DNA of 64,000 nt from assembly GCF_051020765.1 (NCBI RefSeq), contig NC_134932.1, positions 2,418,001-2,482,000 of the forward strand, given 5' to 3'. Each line of letters begins with the position of its first letter. Position 1 is the first letter of the stretch. Under the pieces are notes generated by a model. It made no database searches and was not told the DNA's origin. It was given only the letters and a program-made list of their open reading frames with translations. Made by a program: the position numbers and the translations under genes. This document shows, piece by piece, positions 11,400-23,170 of the stretch. The stretch comes from Lasioglossum baleicum. Its lineage: Eukaryota; Arthropoda; Insecta; Hymenoptera; Halictidae.

Positions 11400-12060
11400 T
11401 AACGCCCCGTTCAGCGGTATCATTGACCACCTTCAGTCTATGTTTCAGTCAGACTACTTATTATTCATAATAACTTCTTTTTCCGATATTATAACTGTTT
11501 TTCTTTTGTAGATTGGAGCGTATTAATGAATTTATTTATAAGGGAGAGGAGAGACTTCCAGTGTGGAGATCGGAGTTGGTCGAAGAGGAGGCCGAAGAGA
11601 GAGGGAAGGACCCTATCGGCGAAAAGGGGGTAGGCGACCGCGGGTGGGACGCCAGACCCCACGAGTAGTAGTTAATCGACCACCGAGGAAAGTAGTCGTG
11701 GACTGTAACAATAAGTGTTTACCAGTGCCAAAATAAAGTGTAATAATCAAGCCTACCTGTTACCCGAGTATTATTCCGAAAGCCTATCCAGCAATAAATC
11801 TCCGGGGTAGCACATCCAGGATTGCAAGATATTCATTTACTCATTTCTCGATAATACAAACACGGGGTTTTTCACTAGTCAAAAACGCTAGATAAAACAT
11901 CGATCTAGGGCGCTATCTGCCTCAAAAGTCCTATTTTTTCGTTTACGAGACGTAATTTGCATTATTCGGCAGCATGTAGCTATGAAAATAGCTATATGCG
12001 CAGTTGTATGCTTCCGAATAATGCAAATTACGCCCCTTAATATCTCTGTCAGTTATGTAT
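11400..12060. other. Intergenic stretch with one strong hairpin
   Basis: No gene is seen. At about 11951-12032 the arm GTAATTTGCATTATTCGG pairs with its complement across a loop of about 45 nt that itself contains TAGCTATGAAAATAGCTA. 11560-11800 is GC-richer, ends in short AATAAA-type signals and may be a retroelement tail, which I could not assign. Confidence 0.4.
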
Positions 12061-13520
12061 TGTCACGCCGTTCACCGTTTCTCGACAGAATCGGTGACCG
12101 GACTCGGGAAATTATGGCTTGGAAGCCGGGCCACGCTCGGTCGCGCGAAACGTGGTCCTCCCGGGACAAACAATCACTCGTGTATTCGAGATTGTTCACC
12201 TTCGAGTGCTCAAAACGAAACCTACGGGCGCCAGGCACGTAGACGTGCCCTGCGAAAACAATCGGAATTCAAACTCGAAGGATCACTTTTCCGAACACAC
12301 GAGGATTGCGCGATAACCTGAGATAGCGACAGAATAGTCCAGGATTCCACGTGGGAGTCATTCCCTGCAACGGGAACGTTTCTCAGAGGGAAGAATAAAC
12401 CGAGACGTTTACGGCAGACAAGGATCGTTTATTACGTCGGAAACAAAGCGTTACAGGCCACCGGCGCGATTTCGATAGATTTCGACAGTTGTTCGGTCGA
12501 TCGCGCGTACTACTCCCGGTTCGCGTCGGACTCGGCGGTCACAGAATTGCGCGTGATTAATACAAGCCTCGAAAGGCACGGTTTCCGCCGAGTCCCGATG
12601 GAATACGCGTCGCAATACAAAGAGACTAGGCGAGGACGGCAAACACGTGGCGAGATCGAAACGGGCGCGTCGCGTCGTCCCACCGTGGAACTTCCGAGGA
12701 TCGAGAATCTAAGGGCCGCAACCAAAAATTGTACGTCCCGCAAAACCACTCGGGATCGCTACGATACACTGCTTCGGCGCCCTGTTCGAGAAAGCTCGTC
12801 TCGGTCGTCGGACACGCCGAACCCTTCGGCGCCCTGTTCGAGAGAGCGTTTCTCGGTCGTCGGACACGCCGAAGCACTTGGCCCGCGCAACTAGGTTAGA
12901 GAACCTGTCAAATGACGTCCCGAGCCAACACGAGCGTTCACAGATCTTTTAACAACGGTAGTATGACCGGTACTTACCAAACGGCACGATTCAAGCTCGA
13001 TAATTGCTGTCGATGCACAGTACTTAGACGATAGCGCGATTACAAAGTACGTGTCTCTACTTCGCAGTCCTGCGTCCTAGTGACCTACTTCGTGTTGGAC
13101 TCGGGACGCGGAAACGGGGCGTCCCCCACTACTTCCTCATCTATCTTCGCTGCTGCGACGGCTGGACTTATCGCGTGGCTCCTCGCTGCAGGGCCGAATT
13201 CAGTGAATTTGGACCCGGGCCTCCGACAATTGTTCAATTCCTCGGGGCCGCGTCCGATAACGCTGCGAGGGCGGTGGGGGTGGACCCGAGCCATTCCAGG
13301 AGAGCTCTCATGGCTGTTCCCGGGTGAGAGTCGGCAAGGTTGGGTTGATGATCGTCCCTACGAAGTAATTTCCTCGTCGGCATCTCCGGGTTGGCGGATC
13401 CGAGCTCGGTCCAATCCCCGTTGTCTTCTTCGTCAGCGCCGTTACGCGATAGGTCTGCCGGGCGTCTTCTCGTGATGGCTCTCGCCAATCAGCAGCTGCA
13501 GATAGGTGTCCTGCTCCCCT
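12061..13520 (-). mobile_element. Partial copy of the 1.7-kb TGTGACG...CGTGACA LTR-like family
   Basis: Starts TGTCACGCCG at 12061 and shares with the complete copies (17094, 18842, 32295, 54749) the block GGGCGCCAGG followed by a stem-loop (12234-12249) and a reverse-strand AATAAA about 370 bp inward (near 12432). The far end is not found: similarity fades near 13500 and unrelated sequence follows, so the copy is truncated. The polyadenylation signals in all copies fit a sense direction opposite to the plus strand here. Confidence 0.6.
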
Positions 13521-13769
13521 CGCAAGGGAGTTTTTAATACAATCAGTTTCTGCTTCTTCTCTTTTTTTACGATAACCTCGTAAACCAAAGCCAACCGCCA
13601 AATAGTCTAAAGAGAAATGTTGTTCAGAATAATGATCTTGACCACATATCCAAAGCTCATTGAAATCGGAGAGCATTCACATAATCGAGAAACTCTTGTT
13701 AGTTGCGATGTCACGGCGTACCACCGACACTCGCTTGCCGGCGCGGCACGGCGCGGCGGCCCAGGGCGC
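13521..13769. other. Unassigned stretch
   Basis: No gene or complete element was recognised. The GC-rich block near 13715-13770 leads into a half MITE. Confidence 0.4.
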
Positions 13770-13910
13770 GCTCTGATTGGTCCGTGTTTTTCGTTAATAA
13801 CTCCTAAACAAAGCCGCAGTTGACATTGGTGCAAAGGAAAATGTCTCTTAGAATGGTCTCAGGAACCTCCCATTTCAATGAAGTACACGAATTTTGGGAC
13901 ACCCTTTATA
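13770..13910. repeat. Half copy of a foldback MITE (family of 50376-50726)
   Basis: Contains TTGGTCCGTGTTTTTCGTTA, TAACTCCTAAACAAAGCCGC, GCAAAGGAAAATGTC and GAATTTTGGGACACCCT, in the same order as the right arm of the complete element at 50376-50726. The left arm is missing. Confidence 0.75.
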
Positions 13911-14272
13911 TGAAAAATCTCTTCAAACAAAAGTTGTAGTATATAAGGAGGTGGATATAATATCAGAGAAAAAAAATTTTTTCAACGTCATTATTTCAAG
14001 TTTTCAAGGTCACGGATGTTTTTTCTATCAACAACTGTTTATGCTATATATGGATTCTTAAAGAGAAAAAAGACAAATTCAACGATATTTCATAACGTCT
14101 ATTTATGTCAAGATTTAAAAAATTCAAAATTTTCAAATTTGCTGCGCCTCATTTTCCCATGATCCAATCGGCCCCAAAATGTTTCCAGATCATTTTCTCA
14201 ACATTTGTTACAATTCTGGTTTACGGGACCAAAAAAATTTCATGGTCGAAAAATAAGGTCCACCCTAATGTA

Positions 14273-16021
14273 CAGGGTGTCACAAAATTATATGTCGTGG
14301 ACACCATAGCGCGATTCTACACCCCCGATTTAGTAGAAAATGACGTAAGAAACCCCCCGCAAAATTGACCTTAAACTTGAAAAACAAGGTAAAAAAGCCA
14401 ACATTTTTTTAAAGTATTAAGATTTTTTAAATTTTTATACAAAAATTTTCTTTTAAAATCTAAAATCTTAAATCTTAAAAGAAAATTTTGGTATAAAAAT
14501 TTAAAAAATCTTAATCCTTTTGTAACAGACCTGTCATACGCAGGCCTGTTACTAGTCCGCGCACCGAATCTAGCCGGGCGAGTCCGATCGAAGCCGAACC
14601 GCGCCGGCAACACACCGAGTAGCGAACCGCCGGCTCCCCGCTACCGAATAGATTCGCCCCTCACCGCGGTACCCCGCGCCAACAATCCGCCGAGTCCATA
14701 CTGACACCTCCGCGCGTTCCCCTCACCTAGAAACTACATTTGGCGGGAACCGGATACCGAATTACGGTAAATCTGGCGGGAAACGAAAACCGTACGTCAC
14801 TCCGAACACCGTGCCGCACTTCACCTCCTCACCACGCACTTAGGCCTATAAAAGGCACAACGTCCACGAGTCGGTCTCTCATTCCGTCCGCGGCGATCGC
14901 TTGAGAATCACCTGCTGCAAACTGATGACTACGTAAGTATATCCTAGGTGAACACCGTCCTAATCCTTGGCCTACGGCGACGAGTTTGTATCGCTGCGCG
15001 AACTCCTCCTTGTCGAGAGGCACTCCGTTTTCCGCCGGTGACGACTGCGCCCGCACCGAAGCAGAGGAGGCACGCTGCCCCGCTGAAACCTCGACCGCGT
15101 CGACATTCCTGATTCCCGCCGGTGACGACTGCGTTCGCACCGAAGCAACGGAGGCACGCTGCCCCGTGAAATCCCGACCGCGTTGGAGTCGGCTCGACGG
15201 AAGAGATGCACCATCCTTCCTGGACACCGATAAACCTACCCGGGATACCGTAACTGTCCGATACGCTACTTACATTCCGAATCCCGATACTCCAGACCCG
15301 GGTAGAATGATACATCCCTGTCAAGATCCTTGTTATAGCCTGTACAAATCCGCATGCACCAGGTCCACGCGAAACTGAACCGCGAATAACGTCACCGCGA
15401 TAGATTATATTCCTGACACCGCGATCACCGTAACACCCGACTTCGCGATCTCCGTTATTTCCATTCTCGCGACCTTCGATATGTCCGACACCGCGATCTC
15501 CGTTATCTCCGACACCGTGATCTCTATTATCTCTGACACCGCGATCTCTATTGTCTCCGACACCGCGATCTCTGTTATCTCCGACACCGCGATATCTATT
15601 ATCTCCGACACCGCGATCTCTATTATCTCTGACACCGCGATCTCTATTGTCTCCGACACCGCGATCTCTGTTATCTCCGACACCATGACCCACTAGCTCC
15701 GCGGAACAAGCACTGCGAGGTTTTACCACAATACACCAAGAGTCGTTATTTCACCCCGTGCACCACGTCTTCCGATCCCGATCCCGTCCTCGTTCATAAT
15801 TCGACCCTGGCACGACGACCTACAACGGCCGAGGACGATATATCACGATTTACTCGCGATCCCGAACGAAAACTGTTACACTTTAAAAAAATGTTGGCTT
15901 TTTACCTTGTTTTTCACGTTTAAGGTCAATTTTGCGGGGGGTTTCTTACGTCATTTTCTACTAAATCGGGGGTATAGAATCGCGCTATGGTGTCTACGAC
16001 ATATAATTTTATGACACCCTG
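14273..16021. mobile_element. Palindromic MITE (CAGGGTGTCA ends) interrupted by a solo LTR
   Basis: The left arm starts CAGGGTGTCACAAAATTATA at 14273 and the right arm ends with its complement at 16021. TA flanks both ends (14271-14272 and 16022-16023). The arms 14273-14410 and 15885-16021 pair. The loop has further AAGATTTTA-type inverted repeats at 14412-14512. The 1360-bp LTR at 14521-15880 sits inside, so the MITE is the older insertion. Confidence 0.9.
14521..15880 (+). mobile_element. Solo LTR, 1360 bp, Gypsy-3 family
   Basis: Begins TGTAACAGACCTGTC, ends ACTGTTACA, and is flanked by CTTT at 14517-14520 and 15881-15884 (4-bp target duplication). A TATAAAAGG box at about 14848 is followed by a conserved CGAGTCGGTCTCTCATTCC block, probably the transcription start area. 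A 24-bp minisatellite of the form CGACACCGCGATCTC with variable spacer lies at 15478-15690. The same LTR is found at 59320-59614 (3' part) and 60980-62966, and a relative at 36788-37882. There is no internal region, so this copy arose by LTR-LTR recombination. Confidence 0.9.
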
Positions 16022-16369
16022 TACATATACGTAAATTACGAGAAGCAGTAAAGAGTGCTTGACGTCGAAGAAAAAAATCCTGGTAATTAAAACTTAATAT
16101 GTACTACATTCTACGTTATTAGAATAATTGTAATTTAATTATGATACATTTTATATCAACATTTTTTATTTACACCTAGAAACGTCACTGTCTCGGAAGG
16201 AAATGGACATTCGAGAGAAGCAATAAAATTAGAGCATCATCGCGAAAAAAGATGAGTTTCCAATAACCTCAATATTTTATGAAATTCTATTATAATTATA
16301 GTTATGACTGTATTTTTTTTATTATAGGAAGACAGAAGATCAAATTGTGTGTATGCTAGTATAAAATCA

Positions 16370-16373
<4 letters not shown>

Positions 16374-16450
<77 letters not shown>
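16374..16450. repeat. (TA)n microsatellite
   Basis: About 37 uninterrupted TA units. Confidence 0.98.
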
Positions 16451-16454
<4 letters not shown>

Positions 16455-17085
16455 GGGACATGACGGAAGCGACGCTACCCGTTGACAGAGACGCGTAACG
16501 CTTGCTTATTGTAAAAGATAATTATGTTATCTCTTGGAATTATACGTCCGTGTAGGACTAAGTTTAGTTTTAAAAATAACGGTTTGGAGATTTCGGTTAT
16601 GCGTTTACGGTCGAACGGCTGCGAGTCAGATGCTTGACCGTACCTTAGTAATTGCCCAGCGAAAAGACAATAAAACGTTTCCCGTTTACCTGCATCCCTC
16701 ATCGTGCGCGGCGCAAGGAGAGATGCGAGATAGGGTCCCTGGAAGGGATGGGCTGGGGCCTTGTTGAACGTGACCACGAGGGGCAGAACGTTTTTGGCTG
16801 CGCTACAGTAAAGAGCGTTTGAGTTCGGTGGACAGCGAGTCGTCGCGAGTAGATGCGAGAGAGTCAGACGTGAGATCGTGTAAGGAGATTCTGCCAGCCT
16901 CGTGGGCTCGTTGACGTATCTCCCCGTTGCGCTACGGGTCGAGGGTTGTAGTGTTTAACGGTGATCGTTGTTTCCCTGTTTATTTAATTCCGCGCGTGCA
17001 AAGACAATGAGTGATCCGGTGGAGAACGTCTCCGGTCAAACCCTAGCGGGCCCGATGGAGAACCTTTCCAATCAGCCTCCGACAT
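16451..17085 (+). mobile_element. LTR plus gag start of an unplaced retroelement, copy 1
   Basis: Starts TGTCGGGACATGACGG directly after the TA run. An almost identical inverted copy occupies 57062-57701. The last part encodes the first 26 residues of a gag-like frame (ATG at 17007). Both copies stop at the same place after CAGCCTCCGACATA. The LTR 3' boundary before the ATG is not evident, and the element class is uncertain. Confidence 0.7.
17007..17085 (+). pseudogene. Truncated gag-like N-terminus
   Basis: ATG at 17007 opens MSDPVENVSGQTLAGP and continues for about ten more residues before the frame runs into (TA)n and the next LTR. The inverted copy (57183-57104) keeps the same start with small substitutions (D and T replacing E and S), showing conservation of the reading frame. 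Only this N-terminal tag remains in either place. No domain is recognisable. Confidence 0.55.
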
Positions 17086-17093
17086 ATATATAT

Positions 17094-18833
17094 TGTCACG
17101 TCGTTTCTCGTTTCGTAGCGAAACGATAGCGACTCCGGGTATTTACAAGCGATACCGCCGAGCCACGTTCGGCCGCGCGAAACGTGGTCCACCCGGGACA
17201 AAAATTGTACGCAGGCTCGTCGTCTCTCGAGATCTCTTACGTAAAGTTCGGGCGCCAGGCACAGAAGATGCCACGCTAAATTCGCTATTAAACACGATGA
17301 GAGACAACCATACGAGCCTGCGACAATCGATATTACGCGGAGATGAGATACGAATGGTCGCAGGATTCTACGCGGGTCGAACACGAGGCATTCCCCGCGG
17401 CGGGAAGGTTTCTCACGCAATAACGACTCAGAGCTTCGGCTAACACAACTTTATTCGTTCGACGATGATTACAGAACGGCTGCTGGCAACGACCGGCAGC
17501 GTTTGTAGGTTAGCCGGCACGTGACAGGTGGTCGGCGACGGCGGCCCGTCGCACGCGCGGTTTGACCGTCTACGGTCCTTCTCGGTACGCTATGAATCCG
17601 GCAGCAACTTGATTTTAATAGCGGCGCTCACGATCTTCGCGGACTACGCCCGGATTCGGATGGAATAGGCGTTATTATGAGCTTCTCGTCGGCGGAACAA
17701 ATCGCGGAAATACGACGAGAGCACGTGGCGGCGTCGCACCGTGGGACGACTCGAGGTTCGCGTGAATACGACAACGACGTGCGAAGTTCGCGAAAAGAAA
17801 TATGGCTCGTCTCCGCTAACACCGTCACCGCGACTATCGAGGTCCGGATATCGCGGATCCCTACGTCTGACCTCTATTGAGACTACTAACGCCTGCTAAA
17901 CGTATTTTCTTCGCACGCCCGTTGACCGACGGGTTCCTCCCGTTCGCGAATGGAATCGTATCCGTCACAAATACCGGCAGCTACGAAGCCACGTCGGTGA
18001 TTCGACGACGCGATCGCGGACACGACACACTACCGAGCCAACGCGAGAAAGATCACTTCACGAAATTAGATCTGACAAAAGCTTACCCAGGGCAACGATT
18101 GAGGGTCTCACGTTCTCGTCCCTCTGTATCCGGCAGCTCGCTTCGCAAATACCATAGTTCTTATGCAATAATTAAGGTTCGAAATTCGCAACTAGTTTTC
18201 GCTAAAGCCAACGAAGAAGTGATCTCTCGCGGTGTGACTCGGGAACGCGGAAGCGGAGCGTCCCCCTCTTGCCGCTCTCGTCCCCCCGCACGCAATTCGA
18301 CCGATCGCTAATAGATTTTCGGACGGGGCCTAGCCCTGCGCGACGGTCCTTGGCGTCCTGCGATTCGATGATTCTCCGGCAGCGATGTGTGTTGATTCGC
18401 CGCTTCCTTCCGAGGTGATCGACGCGAGCCAATCCGGCAACTGATCAGGTTTCTCTTCGGATGAGGCGACGGCGAGACAGCTGAGATCCCTTGCTTGGCA
18501 TCGCCTGTCCTCGTCGGCGCTTCCAGGTTGTCTATCCTGGGTCGCGTTGATCCCTAACTTCCTTGGTGTAGGAGTTTACGCCGGTGCCGATCCTTTCTTT
18601 GTTTTTCGGCGGGAGAGGTGCTTCGGGTCCCCCCTTGGGGCCCGACTACGGTCCTGCCGATACGCGTCGCGCAATTGGCGCGACGCTCAAAAATATTAGA
18701 ACTCGCCCATGGGTCTCGTTCGCACCCAGGGCGAGCGCTCGCCACGGTGCCTCTCGCGTATTATGCTGCCAGAGGGTGACCCGGTCTTCCGATAACCGGC
18801 ATCGGGTGACGTTGGCAAAACTGCCACGTCACA
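17094..18833 (-). mobile_element. 1.7-kb LTR-like element (TGTGACG family), copy B
   Basis: 1740 bp, with ends TGTCACGTCG and CCACGTCACA on the plus strand and ATAT duplicated on both sides (17090-17093, 18834-18837). Reading the minus strand gives TGTGACG...CGTGACA. It has an AATAAA about 345 bp from the 3' end (near 17440), and near 17251-17272 a stem-loop followed at once by TGGCGCCCGAAC. No protein domain is found in either strand. It is best described as a solo LTR or a non-autonomous LTR-like unit. Confidence 0.8.
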
Positions 18834-18841
18834 ATATATAT

Positions 18842-20530
18842 TGTAACGTTGCCTCCTTTCGCTCGGCTTTCTGACCGGCGCAAGGGGTCAACCCCGAGAA
18901 TTTACAGTCGCTGAGGACGGGCCGTGCGCTGCCGCGCGGACACGGTCCTCTGGGACAAATGCGATTGACGAGAATACTCGAAGGGAACACTAACTGAACA
19001 ATTGTTCGGGCGCCAGGTACGCGGAAGTACCGCACTAAAGAACACCAAAGTCTCGTGTTCGCGGAAGTCGAACACGAGCTTCGACTCTTCTCGCAATCGC
19101 CGACAGAATTCTACGACACGAACGGCCAGGAGTTCGGACACAGTGGATAACGGGGACAGCCCTCGCGGCAGGACGTTTCTCGCAGGTCGGAAATAAACTC
19201 GAAACGATTATGGCTCGAACTAATTTATTCGGTGTCAAATGATAAATTACACCGGGAGCCCGCGCTCCTAATACACTTTTGCGATGGATCTTCGATCGCG
19301 GAGCGCGTTAGTCGAGATTTCGCGATTCTAGAAAGTACGGTACGACGGTACAATGCACGTCTCGCGAGAGACGAGAATTCGCGGGATGCAGATGTACGGC
19401 GCAGTTTCGACGGACTGTCGCGAGATTGACGAGCGCACTGAACGGTACTTTACCGAATTCGCTAATATCGAAACTATCCTTTTCCGACGCGGCTCCTTAA
19501 GGAAGACTTCCGACGAATCGAAGGGGAGACTGCTCGAAAAGGCTCACAGCGTTCTCCAAGAGAACGCGAGCACCAAGCACGAGGCCAAATGCCTCGGCTA
19601 TCACCAATTGTTCGAGGACGATACGCACTCGCCTCGTCCTCGCACTAAATATCGAGCCACCACTAAAATACGACCGAGGATCACTTGTCGACTTACCGTG
19701 GTAGACGTAGGCTCGCCGGACCTTCTACTTCAGGCCGGTAATTCTGCCTTCGGTTCCTACGCTCGCTCGGAAATAACCACCCGCGTCGCGTGTCCGTTGT
19801 ACTACGGAATTCGGACCTCGGAAGTTCGATGGATCTATGGAAACGACTCGTCTACTCGATAACCAGCGCGACAGTGATCCGCGGATCCGCCTCGACGGAG
19901 CGCTTCGATTCTCGATCTCCCCACTCCTTTCGCCCTACCGAAATTCCCTAGGGGCGCACCCGCAACGCGACTACGACTAGCCGCAGGATCGAACTATCCG
20001 AACAGGTCGTCGGGCCCCCGACCTTTCCAACACCAACTACCGATCGTCCTACGACGACCAGGGAGGATTAATCCTCCGAGGCGCTCCTCCGCACCACCCT
20101 GCCGGAGCCGTCTGTAGCCAGGTGAGACGACGGCGGGACCACCAAATAGCTGCTGACCTGCAGTGGCGGCTCCTTTGTCCCAGATCGTCGCCTCCGAGTT
20201 TATTAGCTCGTGTGCAGCGGTGCCCCTTGCTACCTCTCCGGATCCGGAATGTTTTTGATTATGGCCAATAGTTCGTCGTCGGCTGATCCTATGATGCGGG
20301 GCGCATTGTCGGTATTTGTCGCTCCCTAGGCACGTTCCTGAAAGTGGCCACTCTCGGCGCGTGTAACAGATGGCATTAGAAGCGATCTTCGATCTTAATA
20401 ACTTCCTTAAGGAGCGCTCAATTTTGCGGGTGGTTTCCGTAATCACTAACGGTCGGTCCGGTCCACTCCCGATACGGTTATTGACCGTTTCTCAAACGGA
20501 GAAGTGACGTCGCAGGCTTGCAACGTCACA
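18842..20530 (-). mobile_element. 1.7-kb LTR-like element (TGTGACG family), copy C
   Basis: 1689 bp, starting TGTAACGTTG and ending CAACGTCACA, with ATAT before (18838-18841) and after (20531-20534). The stem-loop at 19016-19031 has a GGTAC/GTACC stem in place of GGCAC/GTGCC, next to CGGGCGCC. AATAAA on the minus strand lies near 19220. It sits head-to-tail only 8 bp after copy B. No coding function is visible. Confidence 0.8.
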
Positions 20531-22085
20531 ATATATATATATTATACAATTTATTTTATTATTTGTTTGACAACTAATAAATCTACAAATTGTTTCATAA
20601 ACTAAAAAATACTTCCTGCATTTTCGTATTCTCCAATCAGTCCAAATAAATACAATCAACGTGTTCTCATATACCAATTTTTATTAATGCAATTATGACA
20701 GTAACAAAACGTTTCTATTTAAAATCAATACATATTTTGAACATAGTTTTAACATTTTTAATTTTTTGGAAGGTTAAAAAATGTAATTAAAAAAGTAATG
20801 AAAAATAAAAATTAAAAAAAAATCCTCGCTGCACGGGAACTCGAAGGCTAGCTCCAGATTGCGATTCATACGCTCGACTGCTCGACAGCCGAATTTCAGT
20901 TTCGTTTCCGTAAAGCAATACAACATGGCAACATGGCAAGTTCTAAAAATAGATTGTGGCTGGCACAAGCGCACAAGCAGCGCACACGGATATAGTAAAG
21001 GTACGCTGGTGAGTGTAGCGCGCGGGCGCGTTGCTAACACGATACCAATACAGTGTCTTCTGCACCGACGAAATGCCGTCGGTGGCCTCCTGTTTCTCAC
21101 TCCAGTCAGAATATATCCTAGAGGGCGTAAGAGAACACCGAAAAATTCGAGGCCCGCCAACTCCCATAAGGCTGGCAGTCTTTAATAGTATCTCGTCGGT
21201 GGTTCTAGTTTTCGAATTCACCGTTCTTAAAGCGTAGAGGTCGTTAAAATCACTGGCATTTTAAGGTGTCGGTACTTCAGATTCCTATGGACACCAAGTC
21301 CCATAAGGTGTCAGGTCTATTCCTATATCTCGTCTGTGGTATGGTCGCTGTTTCGTGGTAAAAACGGGCTCTACCGTCGGTCTACGAGCTGTTCCGTGCT
21401 AAGCGTGAGCGTGCCAGAAAGTGGTGGCAACTCAGACCCGGGCGTGAGCACTCTCTTATCCTCTCTGGTATAGTATTATTGTAGCTGTGGCACGGTTCAT
21501 GTGGGAGAACTGGTGGGAATCTGGAGAATTCTGATGCTCTGACATGCGCATTGAATGAAATTTAACCATAGACTTCGCACGAAACACTTCTACAGAGAGT
21601 ATATAAGAGTGCCATGGAGCTACAGGACTGAGCATTAGCCTGCGGGCGTGCAAGAAAAGACGGAAGGGGTATCATTACGTGTGGGAATGCTGGTATAGAG
21701 TTACCAGTGAATGATCACCACTGTAGGAAGGATGATGATTTTCAGAAGGAATTGGGAGAGTCCCACATACCTCTCCACGTGTACGGATATGAAGGAAATT
21801 GATAGTAACAACAATGTTCAGTCACCAGTGGTTAATCACGATGACGATCAATAAGATGATCAGTTGTACAGGATACAGAGGATATCCAGTCGCATCCAAA
21901 GATGCAGGAGACAAACAGGTTAACACTTTCGCAGGTATAAATCGTATCGAACACCGACGACAATACGTCCGATCACATCGAACGTTGGAACGGAAGAGAG
22001 CGAGCGTTCGCTGCGCTCAGCAATTTCGGCGGAAAGCCGCGAGTGCGCAGGCGCGGTACCCCACCAAGGATCGGGGGTAAAGCCG
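20531..22085. other. Unassigned stretch with a repeat A fragment
   Basis: 20531-20830 is AT-rich and non-coding. 20840-21050 is GC-richer and unrecognised. About 21050-21202 is repeat A (GTGTTCTCTTACGCCCTCTA type block and CTGGCAGTCTTTAATAGTAT) and matches 39005-39160 in reverse orientation. 21240-21950 shows a TATATAAGAG box near 21599 but no gene or repeat partner that I can identify. Confidence 0.45.
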
Positions 22086-22089
22086 AGCC

Positions 22090-22262
22090 CACATACATGT
22101 GATGATCTTTCTCGCGCTGGCTCGGTAAGCGTGTCGTGTCCGCGATCACGTCGCCGAAACACCGACGCGGCTTCGAAGCTGCCGGTATTCGCGGAGAACG
22201 TTGTTCAATTCGTGAACGGGGCGAACCCGTCGGTCAGCGAACGCGCGAAGAAATATATTCGG
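22090..22262 (+). repeat. Fragment of the 1.7-kb TGTGACG family
   Basis: Matches the reverse complement of about 17894-18056 in copy B (shared blocks GATCTTTCTCGCG, GGCTCGGTA, GACACGACA and GAAGCTGCCGGTATT). About 22645-22680 matches the reverse complement of about 17730-17765. The pieces are separated by another repeat. Confidence 0.6.
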
Positions 22263-22299
22263 CGGATGCTAGTTTCAAGCAGTGTGTCCAGACAGGGGT

Positions 22300-22460
22300 A
22301 ATCGGAAAGGAATCGGGGGGAATACAAGTACCCCCTCTCTGATGACCAGAGTAATATGTGACACGTTGCGCGACAAGAATAGAGTGAGGCAGAGTGAGGC
22401 GAATGGAAGACACGTTGCGCGTGCGCGATAGAGACTGAACGGTGGAATAGGATAGTGGAA
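22300..22460 (+). repeat. Dispersed repeat B (CCCTCTCTGATGACCAGAGTA)
   Basis: Contains CCCTCTCTGATGACCAGAGTA-type sequence and GCGAATGGAAGACACGTTGC. The same blocks occur at 30560-30690, inverted at 31150-31260, and in part at 63935-64000. Confidence 0.7.
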
Positions 22461-22698
22461 GGGGATAAGGTGGAGAGCCTGGAGGGGGAAAAGATGTTGG
22501 TTTCAACATGAATCTGGCCACACTGGTTTCAAGAGAGGTCGGATGAGTGGATCCGCGCGTCGTCTTGGCCTCGACGCACGCGGTGACGGAGTTTAGCGTG
22601 AAACTAGACATCAATTAATTTAGTGAGAATCCGCGCGTCGTTGCAGTTTCAATCAAACCTCGAGTCGTCCCACGGTGCACTCGTAACCACGATACGAC

Positions 22699-23151
22699 GC
22701 ACTCGTCCAATCATGAGGCTCCGCGCCTGCGCACAAGAGTCTTGAGAGTCAAACGCTCTCGTGAGCCATTGTGCTCGATCTGTTCGTTTCACGATCTCGC
22801 ACATGAAAAACGTATTGTTCTGCGCTCCTGCGTTATCTTCAAAAAGTATACTTGTTCACCACATTGTGGTTTCTCTTTTTCAAACACTTTGTAATCCGTC
22901 GGGTTATAGTATCTGTGTGCTATCGGTGACTTCACCACGAATAAATCGAGGTGATCGGTGATAACTGTGAACATTTACTTTTCTCCTCGACATTCCTCTT
23001 AGAGAGAGTTTCAACGTGAGTGTGTAGGCTCACGACCACGTTTAACTACACTGGTGACCCTGAGTTAAATTCTCGGTACACCGCGTGCGAAGAGACGGTG
23101 GATCGTCAGTCACTCCACTTGGGTGACCCCCTTCACCCTCTCATTTCCACA
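22699..23151 (+). repeat. Gypsy-1 5' LTR (lacks first 17 bp)
   Basis: Aligns with 29450-29899 up to the final CATTTCCACA. AATAAA is at about 22939. The LTR also contains an internal ACTACACTGGTGACCC sequence at 23045 that mimics an LTR end plus primer site but is present in both LTRs. Confidence 0.88.
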
Positions 23152-23152
23152 T

Positions 23153-23170
23153 TGGTGACCCCGACTGTTC
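23153..23170 (+). other. Gypsy-1 primer-binding site
   Basis: TGGTGACCCCGACTGTTC starts one base after the LTR end. The TGG start matches the complement of a tRNA CCA tail. I do not assign the tRNA. Confidence 0.7.

Noticed and set aside
13080..13475. 131-codon frame in the partial TGTGACG-family copy
   Set aside because: GC-rich LTR-like sequence, no domain, not kept in the other copies.
15405..15729. Long frames with a repeated ISDTAIS or RGVGDNRD pattern
   Set aside because: They are translations of the 24-bp minisatellite in the Gypsy-3 LTR on both strands.
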